From NCBI GenBank assembly GCA_011033025.1, contig WFMF01000018.1, positions 186,001 through 250,000 of the forward strand: a DNA stretch of 64,000 nucleotides, in the 5' to 3' direction. Shown in pieces: positions 10,374-21,649 of this stretch. The stretch comes from Beroe forskalii. Lineage: Eukaryota > Ctenophora > Nuda > Beroida > Beroidae. The stretch's first letter is position 1. The number at the start of each line of letters is the position of its first letter. Both the position numbers and the translations under genes were made by a program. The notes under the pieces were generated by a model that was given only the letters and a program-made list of their open reading frames with translations, searched no databases and was not told where the DNA came from.

Positions 10374-11956
10374 GGAAAACCATACAAATATAGGGAAATT
10401 GGCGATATCTACGGGCCTCTGATCAAAATACAAAAATAGGGAAGTTTATACAAATAAAGGGAAAAGACGATAGGCGTGCAGCACTGAACTGGTTAAGTAA
10501 ACAATCAAACCATGGTTTAATTAACTTATTGCAATTAACACTTCCAGTTTACACTCCTACAGTGTAATAATGATTATCGATATTGTTTGTTGGTACAGAA
10601 TGATGACGTCACTTCCCGGACAAAATTCAATTGCACAACAGCTGTTAATCACATCCTTACCCTCACTAGCAATGTCCGAGGTTCTGGTCACCATTTCAGA
10701 ATACCATAGCATAGTGGTGTTAACCATATCTAGCAGTAACACGCCCGATAATTAATCTAATTTCTTAATTTGTAATTCTGTCGAACGTCAATGGCTACGA
10801 TAGCATATAGTTCGGTGCAGTTACCTAACCTTGCTGGCTCAGCTGCAGAGCGGCAGTGAAGTAGGCGCAGCCCCTGTCGCTGTACGCTGCACCGGTTACC
10901 GAACATAAAAAGTATCAGTATTCAATTTAACCAATTGGTGGTGTCGATGGTAGCCACACCTGATTGAGTACCGAGGAGTGTCAGATGACAGATAACCAGT
11001 CAGGCTGTCAAGCATGTTGACCCGTTGACACTGGTGGATCACATGATGACCGTCGGCTCGTAAGCACACTCGTCACTCAACGTTTTACCTATAAAACCAT
11101 ATTGCTCCCAACGCTGTTGGTAGTCGCTGACAAAGTCATCTGATTTGTACTTAGTCACTTGCACTAACACCAGCATTACGCGTTTTCGTAAGTTGAAACG
11201 TATACCCTATCCTCGCGCGCGCCCGACGCTGGTATGTGTCCCATATAACTCTGGCTGAGTGACGTCACAGACCTAAAGGTCAATTTTTCTGTATCCTAAA
11301 CCTAACCATGACCTAACCAAAAACTCTTAATGTCGGGAAAGGACGAACAGCGCCTGTCAAGACTCAAGACGCGGACGGCTGCCCTTTACTGAAAATTATT
11401 CGTGGCAATGGCACGATCCTTTCTTCTGGCTCACATTGTTGTGTCGCCCGGCCACAGTGACCTGCGCGGCGGTGCCTGCCCCAGAGTCGGATAACAACAT
11501 GGTAACGGATATCTGCATTTGTGCCGCATTCGACCTGGTACGATAGATGATGAACATTTGGACGGGAAAAAACGCGCACGACGGAGGGTAGGGTAAAATC
11601 GTACAGTTTGAGTCAAAGCGCGCGCTTTGGGCTTGAATGCTAACATTAACAGTTACTCTTGCAAAAACTAACACATAGCCGGCCCAGATGCGCGACTTAT
11701 CGTTCAGCGTGCATCGTCGTGATATATTTGTTAGATACCCGTGAGAATCTTGCGCCTCGCCCGCGAATATCAGCGGGGCGCAAGGCATGTGATGTCACAT
11801 TTCGACGGACGCTGCCTGAATTGAAGGGGCAAAGGTGCAGTGACGTCCAAATGTGGAATGTTGCGCCGCACGAGCGAGGATAGGGTAACATCCTGTAATG
11901 TCTCATTCACCCCACTAGCTTGATTTTCGTCTCACTTACCACACCGAAAACTGACC
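10374..11956. other. intergenic stretch inside the 14.2 kb unit
   Basis: No convincing gene. A TATAAAA at 11090-11096 could be a core promoter, but no ORF follows it. 11255-11325 (CTGAGTGACGTCACAGA and on) is a diverged direct copy of part of the MITE at 14503-14729. 11822-11893 is a dispersed repeat found again at 62968-63035. Confidence 0.5.
11822..11893. repeat. dispersed repeat with AGTGACGTCCAAATGTGGAA core
   Basis: The core, followed by GTTGCGCCGC and GAGGATAGGGTA, reappears at 62968-63035 with a few substitutions. The two copies are 51 kb apart in unrelated surroundings, which suggests a mobile or satellite-derived unit. Confidence 0.7.
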
Positions 11957-11962
11957 ATCTTG

Positions 11963-12108
11963 CGCCACCACACCCGGCGCGATATAACTCACCACACCGG
12001 CGATGTCTTACTCCCACCACACCGGCGCGATGTCTTACTCACCCACACCGGCGCGATGTCTAACTCACCACACCGGCGCGATGTCTGCCTGCCACACACC
12101 GGCGCGAA
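11963..12108. repeat. CACCACACCGGCGCGATGTC tandem repeat
   Basis: About six imperfect 22-26-base units containing CACCACACCGGCGCGATGTC. The array abuts the truncated 3' side of the - strand PHD/retroelement ORF. Confidence 0.85.
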
Positions 12109-12124
12109 AATCACTGGCTGGGGT

Positions 12125-12995
12125 TCTTGGGCAGTTATTTCCATCTTTAAATGCTGCGGTGCTGGGCTACCATCAGGGTGTTTTGCAGCTAGAACAGTCT
12201 TCACAGGCCGAGTTAGTTTATGAACCCCCTTGACATCACTAGCATTGTCTATCAACTTAACAGCTTTACCCACTTGTCCCAGTAACATCAGTCTTGTGAA
12301 GGCTACATGACAACTAACCTCTTTCCTCTTCAGTGACTCGCCTACCCGAGCTTGAATCTCTCTAGCTTCATCCATGAGACTTTGTAGATCACCTTCACTC
12401 CATTTAACAAGCCTTGCAGCTAAGAATTTTGCATTATTCTTTGCTTTGGAGTTTGCTGAGGGTTTCTGTAGCATAAGAGGATGAAAACGTGTATCATGGA
12501 TAAAGACTGATCTCTCCATGCTGTTTGATCTGTGAACAGGTATATGAGCCTCGTTATCTCCTTGATAAACTGAACACCAGCTTTCCCTCGTGGCAAAGAA
12601 AACAAGTTCTTCTTCCACTTGGTAATCTCCAGATACACAGCCTTGATCACCTGCTGTATGACATTTTCACCCTTCAACTCACCCCATTTCAGGAGATTAG
12701 CATCCCTTGCCATGCAACCCATACAACACCAAGAATCTTCAGACTTACTGAGCTCCTCATACTCCTCATCTGATATCACCAAACAAGAACAATGAAACCA
12801 AACCTGGCAAACATCACACATCAGTCCTTTACCACCACCCGAAACATCGCACTTACAAACTGGACAGTTTACCTCCTCACATATGCTGTTTGTTATGGGT
12901 GCACTTGTCCTTTGCTTACTCTTCTTGGGCCTACCAGCGCTCTTCTTTCGTGGAGGTGGTCGTGGAGGTGTTGGTGAGCGAAAAGGTGTCGTGAC
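12125..12995 (-). pseudogene. truncated retroelement ORF with PHD finger
   Basis: The - strand reads a basic segment (RKKSAGRPKKSKQRT), then a PHD finger (CPVCKCD, GLMCDVC, WFHCSC, then WCCMGC). A linker follows, typical of invertebrate reverse-transcriptase polyproteins: HPLMLQKPSANSKAKNNAKF, then a LVKWSEGDLQ motif and a VLAAKHPDG-like end. Such linkers normally precede a reverse-transcriptase domain, which is missing here. One frame change lies near 12540, between the PHD half and the linker half. It looks like a dead LINE-like fragment trapped between the cargo gene and the right inverted arm. The family name is inferred from these motifs only. Confidence 0.6.
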
Positions 12996-13189
12996 TGAGT
13001 TGTGACTGAAGGAAACTTCTGGATCAGTTGAAATATAGTACTATAGTATTGTGATAAGTTTATATAGAGCTCATTCCTTACAGATACTACCTGCTTGTGA
13101 GCCAAATTTGGGGTGGGTCCTCATTTTTATTTGAAAACCACTTAATCCACTAACTGGGTGGGGTGGTGGGTGGTATCGAACAAATATGA
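12996..13189. other. spacer before right inverted arm
   Basis: Upstream end of the broken PHD ORF and AT-rich DNA running to the inner edge of the right arm. Nothing else recognised. Confidence 0.4.
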
Positions 13190-13515
13190 AAAATCCCACT
13201 TAGTCACCTTCGTGTCGCCCACTTAGTCCATGATCTCCCCGAACAAACGTTAGTTCTTGGTTTCAAGCATTGACGGAAAATGTTTCCTTTTTCAAGAGAA
13301 GAGTTCCTGGAATGTGTCCAATTTTCAAAAGCAATCACCAATAGTTGTATTTGTGCCAATCTTGGCCTAATGCGATGAAGGGTGTATTCATGTATTGCGC
13401 ACCAATAATTTCAAAGCATCCTTTATTGTTTTCACGTACGTTACGTGCGCGCGCAGCATATCATTTAATTATGTGCGCGCATTTTACTAGGCCGCCAAAT
13501 TCGAAAGGCGGCTAA

Positions 13516-13863
13516 GGGGCCATCCATAAAGGACGTCCGCAACATTTCGGCTATTTTAGACCCTCCTCCCCTTTCCGAAACCTGAAATACCCCTCCGGAC
13601 GCCCGCATTCCCATTCACAATCTTTTGTGTCATCAGTCATTTTTATGTCCTTTTTCTCAAATATGGTGACAAAATTAACGTTATTATTTGACTCAACGTT
13701 GAAAATCTAAAAAATCGATAATTTTCTAGTAAAAAAAACCTAGTTAAAATGGACCAAAATTTTCATAAATGCGGACGTCCGCATTTGGCCAAATAAACCC
13801 TCCCCCTACGTCCGCATTGGCCAGACTCCCCCCTCTTTGCGGACGTCCTTTATGGATGGCCCC
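13516..13863. mobile_element. Harbinger-like MITE, second type (right arm)
   Basis: Mirror copy of 837-1188, flanked by TAA at 13513-13515 and 13864-13866. It sits at the equivalent place in the right arm, so it was probably copied together with the arm rather than inserted independently. Confidence 0.75.
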
Positions 13864-14154
13864 TAAGTAATTCCATATCTGTGCTCAGGATAGATGATGA
13901 AGGTGGTAAAAGGTTATGTTAGATCCCTAAAATTGCAAATAATGGTTTATTGTTTTCTCCGACCCAATATAGATTCTTATTCTTCCTAGAAATTGAAAAG
14001 AAAACATTCTAAGCTTGACCTCTTTATAATTTTTGGAGTTAAAACCCGAAATATTATTTACAATTCTGGGTTTAAGTTCGACTTGTCAGTTTCCCATAGA
14101 CAACAGCTATTGAGACGACAGCTTTCGATAAGTTCGTTATGTCTGATTTCATTA

Positions 14155-14457
14155 GGGCCATCTATAAAGGACGCCCGCAAAATTACGGCCACTTTACACC
14201 CCTCTCAGTCCCTCCGCATTCCAGGAATCCCGCATTTTGAGCAATCATTTTTCAAATAATGTTTTCACAAATATGGTGTTAAAATCAACTATATAGTATA
14301 TTGTTTCATTCAACGTCGAATTCGAAGATCTAAGTCAACATTTTGAAAAATCGACTAGTCAAATTTTCGTAAATGCGGATGTCCGCATTTAGCCAAACAC
14401 CCCCTCCCCTACGAGTACGTCTGCATTGGCCAGACTCCCCCTTCATGGATGGCCCCT
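14155..14457. mobile_element. Harbinger-like MITE (copy in right arm)
   Basis: Mirror copy of 244-545, flanked by TTA at 14152-14154 and 14458-14460. It forms the outermost part of the right inverted arm. Confidence 0.65.
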
Positions 14458-14502
14458 TTAGCATACGTGCAGACCGCTTTATTGACAGAGGCCTCGATAA
14501 AG

Positions 14503-14729
14503 GGTAGGTCTCCCATGTAAACGGGACTGAGTGACGTCACAGATCTAAACGTCTATTTTTCTGTATCCTAAACCTAAATATGGCCCTAACCGTAATCCTA
14601 ACCCTAAACCTAACAAATCCTGACCCTAATCCCGACCCTAAACCTATCCTTTAATTTTAAAGCGCCAGATGCGCTTAATCTGAGTGACCCATAGATAATG
14701 AAGGCTCCCGTTTACAAAGGAGACCTACC
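14503..14729. mobile_element. 227-bp MITE with ~8-bp target duplication
   Basis: Ends GGTAGGTCTCCCATGTAAAC and the complement of GGTAGGTCTCCTTTGTAAAC form the terminal inverted repeats. Flanks CGATAAAG (14495-14502) and AGATAAAG (14730-14737) match at 7 of 8 bases, as expected for a hAT-type 8-bp duplication. The interior carries degenerate CCTAACCCTAA-like sequence. A diverged piece of the same family lies at 11255-11325. Confidence 0.65.
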
Positions 14730-14737
14730 AGATAAAG

Positions 14738-15179
14738 ACGCGTGGATTTCCTCTTCGCGCTTCAACTTCCAGTTCCTAAACTCCGTCAAAAGCACACAAT
14801 TTCGCACGTCTTTTAATCGGGCCCTTTTTCAATCGAGCGATCTGCACACATTGACATATGGGTATTATATGGGAGACAAACCATTGGAATTGAAAAATGA
14901 AATAAATTTCAATTTGCAATATGAATAAGTTTTCGTTGTCATTTAGATAGGACATCAGCCCTTTTATCAAAAAATAAATGATGAGCATGGCACACATGAC
15001 TTTAGAATTAGTCAGTGCTGCGCCTGAACCGCGCGATCGGAAATATAAGAATTGATATCGATGTTATTTTAAACAGGAATTTAAATTCGATAGCTACAAA
15101 AATCGCGATTTTGAATTTTATGGATATCTGATGTTATGCTCTTTAAGTTTGTCATTTGTCTAATATAAGTAAACAGCAT
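14738..15179. other. AT-rich spacer, no gene
   Basis: An open frame at 14698-14928 starts inside the MITE and resembles nothing known. I see no feature here. Confidence 0.4.
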
Positions 15180-15180
15180 G

Positions 15181-15396
15181 TCCAATGGATCCATTGGACA
15201 CAATGGATCCATTGGACACAATGGATCCATTGAACACAATGGATCCATTGGACACAATGGATCCATTGGACACAATGGATCCATTGGACACAATGGATCC
15301 ATTGGACACAATGGATCCATTGGACACAATGGATCCATTGGACACAATGGATCCATTGGACACAATGGATCCATTGGACACAATGGATCCATTGGA
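15181..15396. repeat. 18-bp satellite ATGGATCCATTGGACACA
   Basis: About twelve tandem units of ATGGATCCATTGGACACA, almost perfect, each holding a GGATCC palindrome. Because the unit is a multiple of three, several frames on both strands stay open (MDPLDT, GSIGHN, CVQWIH peptides). These are not genes. Confidence 0.95.
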
Positions 15397-15680
15397 TCCA
15401 ATGAACAAAAATACCAGTCTGATGTCCATCTGCCAAACCATGTTTGGTGATTGTGTCCATTGGATCCACTCAGATGGATCCATTGAACATCCATTGGATC
15501 CATTGAACATGTCCATTGAACATCAAAAATGGATCCAATGGATCCATTGGATCCATTGAACACCATTGGACATTTTTACCGATGGACATCATGTTCAATG
15601 GATGTCCAATGGATGTCCAATGGACGTCCATTGGACATGTCCATTGGACATGATGGATCCAATGGATCCATTGGACAAAA
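15397..15680. repeat. degenerate GGATCCAATGG/CCATTGGACAT shell of the satellite
   Basis: Irregular mixture of GGATCCATTG, TCCAATGGA and GATGTCCAATG words in both orientations. It looks like a diverged, palindrome-rich flank of the 18-bp array and ends near CATTGGACAAAAATCACC. Confidence 0.8.
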
Positions 15681-15839
15681 ATCACCGAGGTTCGAGGGAC
15701 TCAGGGGGTTTGGGGGTCGGGCCCCCCAACTGCCGGGGGCCTACTCTGTAGGCGGACCCGACGATTTTCTTTAGTAAAGCTGATGTCTCCTCTCTCCAAC
15801 GCAGAAGAGAAAGATAATCCATACTTGGAACTGGAATAT

Positions 15840-16140
15840 TCTGCAGGTGTCGCAACTGCATATGACAATTCATTTGCTCGTCTCTTGAACTTGCTCCCTT
15901 AGCAAGTCAACACGGTGAAGGAGCTAGAAGCATTCAAGATTATAGCCCTGGGAGAATTCCTCGCCCAATACCCGGATAAGCCACCGGTTCCGGGTTACAC
16001 ACCTCAACCAGCAACTCATTACTCGACTGGGCTGTGAACGAGGAGATGCAGTACGTGAACATCACTGATCCCAACTTCGATCCCTGCCAGTACACCCTTC
16101 AAAATGTGTGTATGGGAAACAAATGCTTCGGGAGTTCGGG
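15840..16140 (+). pseudogene. repeated protein-coding fragment (ITDPN-type), copy 1
   Basis: The + strand reads, in broken frames, EFLAQYPDKPP, PGYTPQ, then VNITDPNFDPCQYTLQNVCM and GNKCFGSS. Homologous stretches occur on the opposite strand at about 20790-21000 (DITDPNCDPC) and 26560-26770 (EFLAQFPDEPP, RGYTP). The parent protein is not recognised. The frame is interrupted, so it is a remnant. Confidence 0.5.
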
Positions 16141-17459
16141 AAGTAAGTTATGATGAGCCGGAACTGATTCCAATTGATTCCCGTCAGACAATCCTATGAC
16201 TCCTAGAGGAACGGGCCAGTCTCGATAACACTGATCAAGGGATATGCAGATTGCAGAATTACCTTTCTGTTACGCTGACTGTTGTAAAGAATCTCCTGCT
16301 GACTCAAAGTCAAAAAGGGCCGTGGCATCGATCAGAGCAATTACAAAACCGACATTAAGTGGTGGTGCACTGTGCCGTTTATGAGATGATTTCGAGACAA
16401 ATTTCGGCTCAATCCCAAAATTTCAATTTCTGGCACGGCATTTTTCAGCTAATTTTAGTTGTATCCTTTGGAGTTTGGTTAATCTCAATGGTTTGTTTCG
16501 ATAAATTAATTTAAAAAGTTACATTGATTGGAATAACGTATCTAGATCTTTCAATTAAGCAATTACATGTAGCACTTGTCTTGTTAATCATTATGTTATT
16601 TTGTTTTGCTTTTTTTAAATAATACCAATAGAATTAGAAGCATTTCAAATTCGTGCCGTCGGCAAAGTTGATTGATTGTTACCTGTTGAGAACAGTGTGA
16701 ATTGATGATTTCATTTTTACACATGTTTTGAGAAGGTCGTGTTTTTAAGTTTACTCTCTCGCTCAAATTGTCTATAGCGGCTCGCGCTATACTAACACGA
16801 AAGGTAAAGTACACACGCTGTAAGTATAGCGCGAGCCGCGCCGTCGCGAGCAGCATCGTGTCGTATTTTGCCCATCCCTAGTCTGCAACACGACCCTCCA
16901 AATTTCCGAGTGTTGCGCGCTAGGGATGGGTGAAATCCATCTACTCTGAAGAGGCGCGCTTGCGCGCGCAAAATAAGGCTCCGTAACATGGAGTAAGATA
17001 TTTTTAATATTATAATATTTGCAACCTAACAAAATTGTGTTCAATGAAAAATTCAATTTCGGCCAATTTTCAATTGAAAGTGATGCATGATAAATAAATA
17101 AAATAAGATTTCTTTAAAGTTATTTGAATTAAAAAGAAATCTTTCTCCAAGACATCAATCTTTAAAGTGTCAGTTTTTTGGTTTATAATTATTATTCAGT
17201 TGTGATAGTCTCCAGTTGCTAGTCCCAGTTTCAAATAGAAGGGGGGGGGGGGGAGACGTTAGTAATTTGTGACATTTTTCACCTGAAGATGCTTATCAGG
17301 CAACTTCTCTGTTAACGCATTTTTCATGAGTCATTTTCCAATGATTCTTGACTTTTTAAAAAATGAAACTAGTGTTTAATATAAGAAATTAGTGTTTAAT
17401 ATAAGAATATATGATTTTTCCTATTTCCATGAAAATTTCAATTTGTTTAAAAATTTTAA
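16141..17459. other. intergenic, no gene
   Basis: AT-rich spacer. At 16778-16792 and 16822-16836 a perfect 15-bp inverted repeat (GGCTCGCGCTATACT) forms a hairpin. A second inverted pair GCCCATCCCTAG / CTAGGGATGGGT lies at about 16870 and 16920. A run of 12 or more G occurs near 17240. Confidence 0.55.
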
Positions 17460-17740
17460 GGCGCCCATAAAGTTTGTCAGTCAATCGAATGGAATTGGTT
17501 GATCTATCAACTTCATTTGATCTACTGGTTTGTTTTAAATAGAAAATGTTTGAGCTTTGTGTTTCACTGCATCAATGATCAATCACTTCAAAAATGTTTG
17601 AGCTAGTAGGGAAATAACTAAATATTACTAATTTAAACACGATTCAAGTCATTAGGGACCAGTAAAACACATCATTTGTTCCAATGGAGTTGATTGATTG
17701 ACCAATTCCATTCGATCGACCAATGAACATTACGGGCGCC
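17460..17740. mobile_element. Harbinger-like MITE with GGCGCCC ends
   Basis: 281 bp. The left end GGCGCCCATAAAGTTTG and the right end (reverse-complement GGCGCCCGTAATGTTC) are inverted repeats continuing into GATCGAATGGAATTGG. TAA duplications are at 17457-17459 and 17741-17743. Confidence 0.7.
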
Positions 17741-17772
17741 TAAATATATTGTTTCAGGAAATCACAAGTATC

Positions 17773-18006
17773 AGGCACCCGTAACGTTCGTCGGTCGATC
17801 GAATGGAATTGGTCGATCGATCAACTCCATTTAAACGATTGATGTGTTTTACGGGTCCCTAACGACTTGAATCGTGTTAAAATGAGAAATATTTAGTTGT
17901 TTCCCTACAAGCTCAAAGATTTCCTATTCAAAACACATCAATCGATCAAATGAAGTTCATCGATCGACCAATTCCATTCGATCGACCGCTGTTCTATGCA
18001 TGCGCC
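17773..18006. mobile_element. related MITE, second copy
   Basis: Same family as 17460-17740: begins GGCACCCGTAACGTTCG, ends with ATGCATGCGCC, and shares the internal GTCGATCGAATGGAATTGG. It lies only about 30 bp away in the same orientation. The target duplication is not clear. Confidence 0.6.
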
Positions 18007-20244
18007 TAAAATCCTTGAATTTGAATTTGAATTTGAATATCATTGTGATCACAGTTACTAAGCTAAGGTACAGTTGAATTTTTAACTTATAAATTTTTCT
18101 TGAAGGATTTTTCATTAACTAGTTTTCAGTAAATATTCCTTACCGATTTGGTACTGTAGACATTGAGCTTTTAGATTTTTTATTTAGGGATTTTTCATTG
18201 ACATGTTTTTATGTAATTTGTGCTTTGGGCTCGCAAGTAGGAGCGTATAAGATAAATTAATTAATTAATTACTAAGCTAGTGATTGATACCTCTTATTCT
18301 CAGTTAATGCTGATGGAAATTAGCCATTGCCACCCTTTCTTTCGATTTTGCTACTTCACTTTCGAAAGATGTTTATTCTGAAGCCCCCTCATATGTGTCA
18401 CTGGAAAGTAAGAACTATGTAAAAACCATTCTAAATAATCATTCTTTAAGTGATCCATCAGATTAGAAAAAGTGTCATCTGAACAGTCATCAAGAAGCCT
18501 GATCACTCCACTGTCGAATTTTTTGCAGAATTCTGCATGGAATTAACAGTAGTATTAATAGTGGAGCTGAGAGAACTTCTCTGCCAATGTCTCCTTGCAG
18601 TCTTTCAGTAGTTCCACATTCATCCTTCTTAACTGCATCCATGAACTTGCTGAACTGAGCATTGTTGTTGATCCTCATCTCTGCAATAAACGGGAAGAAG
18701 GTTTAGGGGGCCAACTGCTTGTCCAATGTCAAGGATGATCTGAAGAGAAGGATGTGTTCAGAGCTATAGTATTAGCAGGAAGTAGTGGAGAAAGAGAAGG
18801 GGTAGCAGTGGGAGGAGTAACAGGGGAGGAAAAGAGTTTAGAAGCATGTCTGTCACCACAGACAGGATTCAGGAGAGTACAGGAGACTGCTGCAAAGCAT
18901 TAATGATCAAGGCAGTTCTTGCAGAAGTAAGGTTAGGCTCAGTTGACCACCATGCACTTACCAGCCTGGGTTACAAGAAATTTCAGTCACTCATTCACAT
19001 GTACTAATATCATGTAGCTCAATCTGATGATCACCTCCAAGGCTTCAATATTTCACTGTCATGCAATCTGCATGAAACCCTATAAGACCTTTTCCTTGAT
19101 TTTGCAACAAAGCCATAAAGGAAGAATTTTTTTAGCTCTCCCCTTGCCAAAACCTTCCCTCTGAATTTTCAAAATCCCCTATCTTCCCCTCCCCCCCCTT
19201 TGGGCACCCTGCCCCTGAATTTCATTGAAAAGTGAACTTCATTGAATTGAATTCAAAAATTCGACCAACTCCCTACTAAAAACTAACAAAAGGAGAGCAG
19301 GGAGTCTGGCTGCACAGCCCTAAGAATCACACTGCTAAAATTCAATTTCTATTCAATTCAATGCAGCCAAATATCTGTCAAACAGTTTGAAATCTGTTAG
19401 CTCCTCCAGTAGTATTCATCCTCCTCTGAAAGATTTCGACATGTGCCTACATGCCTGTTCCAGGGCAGTGCTGCCAATCACCGCTTTCTTCACCCAATGG
19501 AACAATAATGGAAGTAGCATGGCACCATCTTTTGTTGTGAAAGCACCCACTGTCCCTCTTGGTAGGCACTTGCATGACAATTTGCATTTTGCACAAAATT
19601 CCTTATTCAATGATACTCTGCTGTGAATTCTGCATGTCAGAATTCCACATAGAATTTAACCATAGAATTCCACAGTGCAATGGAGTGGTTGGGCTTCTTA
19701 GATAGTGTCGTTATCTACAAATGCAGTGTCCATGGGCACTGTTAAGTAGTTATCAAAGTACTGCACTATCATATAAAACAGCTGATGGAAGAGAAATAGA
19801 AGTTGGCACCAATCAGCTCTGATCAGCATTCTGATAAGGATTCAACAAATGAAATCATAACTGATCAGAACTGAAATGGTGTTGTGCTGACAGTAACCCA
19901 GTGACTTGGTTCTCACCACTAACCTAATTACATTTTCTACAGTACTCATTCCAAAATGGAAGATAATTTGGTGCCTATATGATCATTGCTGATCAGCATT
20001 CAGCACTCCCCACTCATTTCAAATGAATAAGTGCTGATCAGAATCAGCCACTAATCTGCACTGGTTATGAAAAAGTGTCTTGCTGGTAGTTAAATCAGTA
20101 ATTTGAATTAATTTTTCACCTCTCACCAAATTGCATGTTCCACTTTGCTTTGCACATTCCAAAACCTAACTAAACTTTAACTGAGGGCAGGATGTGAAGT
20201 AACAAGCTGAACACAGGAAGAGTACTGTGACATAACAGGTCATT

Positions 20245-20720
<476 letters not shown>

Positions 20721-20789
20721 TAACTACAGGACTACTGTAACTTGGATTAAGTAGCTACATATATTAGTTACATAAATTTGGAGGCTGAA

Positions 20790-21000
20790 CCCTTTTAGAA
20801 GGGATCAGCAGGGATCGCAATTGGGATCAGTGATGTCCACGTACTCCAGCCCCTCGTTCAGTACTCCAGTCGAGTAGGGAGTTGCTCTTGGAGGGTGTGT
20901 AACCCCGAAGTGGTGGCTCATCCGGGAATTGAGCCAGGAATTCTCTGAGTCATATCTCAAAGCCCTGTGCGAAATACCTAGATTCATTCCATCCATCATT
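20790..21000 (-). pseudogene. ITDPN-type fragment, copy 2
   Basis: The - strand reads SENSWLNSRMSHHFGVTH and VLNEGLEYVDITDPNCDPC. Related to 15840-16140 and to 26560-26770. It lies just downstream of Rab14 exon 2 in both duplication units, so it was present before the duplication. Confidence 0.5.
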
Positions 21001-21318
21001 TTTGATTTTTTGCTTCATGATTCTTCGTTCCTATGCATACCATCTGTCCATAGCTCCTGGGTCTGAATTTTTCAACTCCCCTCTTTCGAAACCCCACTGA
21101 ATTTTTCAAAATTCCTATCTCCCTTTGGGCAGCTCACCCCTGAAAAAAAACGACCAACTCGCCACTGCGGCTATCAGCATAAATTCAGTCTCGAAATGAA
21201 ATACAACGATGAATTCGTTTTCAGCTCAGGGCAATGTAATTTGATCCTCGTTACATTGTGTCTAAGTCTACAGTTTTCTGCATAAGTTTAAATAATGTAC
21301 AGGATTACACACTACACA

Positions 21319-21649
21319 ATGAGTACATAAATTCCCAATCGCTCTGACAAGAATGAAATGCTGATATACTGAATTAAACTCTCATTAATATGAGGCAGAA
21401 ATCTTTCGTTTACATCATCAGTGCCTATAATGAGAATAAACTAGATTAGGAAAACAGCAAAGCAAATGTACAGAAAACCACCTAAGTCTTAAATGAGAGT
21501 AGAGGTATCCCAAAGGGGTCATTAGAATTAATTCCAAAAGGTTTAATTGATCTTAATTTTTGAATAAATTTATGTTCATTGATTTCTAAATTTTGGGACT
21601 AGGAATTCATTAAGATAAGAATTTCATAAGAGGTATTAAAATTAGCTTT
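21319..21649. other. AT-rich spacer between duplication units
   Basis: No ORF or repeat of note. It leads into the Penelope-like remnant. Confidence 0.4.

Larger units (their letters stand above)
239..14462. mobile_element. 14.2 kb unit bounded by ~1.27 kb terminal inverted repeats
   Basis: Bases 239-1515 reappear as the reverse complement at 13190-14462, near-identical apart from small indels (for example about 9 bases near 1459 and about 8 bases near 1258). Between the arms lie a + strand multi-exon gene with 2A, SGNH and AlkB parts and a - strand PHD-type retroelement fragment. No transposase, integrase or DNA polymerase is recognisable, so this is either a non-autonomous TIR element carrying cargo or an inverted duplication. 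The outer edges coincide with MITE ends. The 3-bp flanks are TAA on the left and TTA on the right, so no identical target duplication is visible. Family not recognised. Confidence 0.6.
13190..14462 (-). repeat. right terminal inverted repeat arm
   Basis: Reverse complement of the left arm at 239-1515. It begins at AAAAATCCCACTTAGTC and ends at GGCCCCTTTAGC. It contains the same two MITEs in mirror order. Short indels distinguish the arms, so they are not one collapsed copy. Confidence 0.85.

Noticed and set aside
11090-11096. TATAAAA core-promoter candidate
   Set aside because: No coding sequence or conserved start downstream on either strand.
239-14462. A clean Harbinger-type insertion of the whole 14.2 kb unit
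   Set aside because: The outer flanks are TAA on one side and TTA on the other, so no identical target duplication supports one transposition event.
15081-15774. Six overlapping ORFs on both strands
   Set aside because: By-products of an 18-bp satellite whose unit length is divisible by three.
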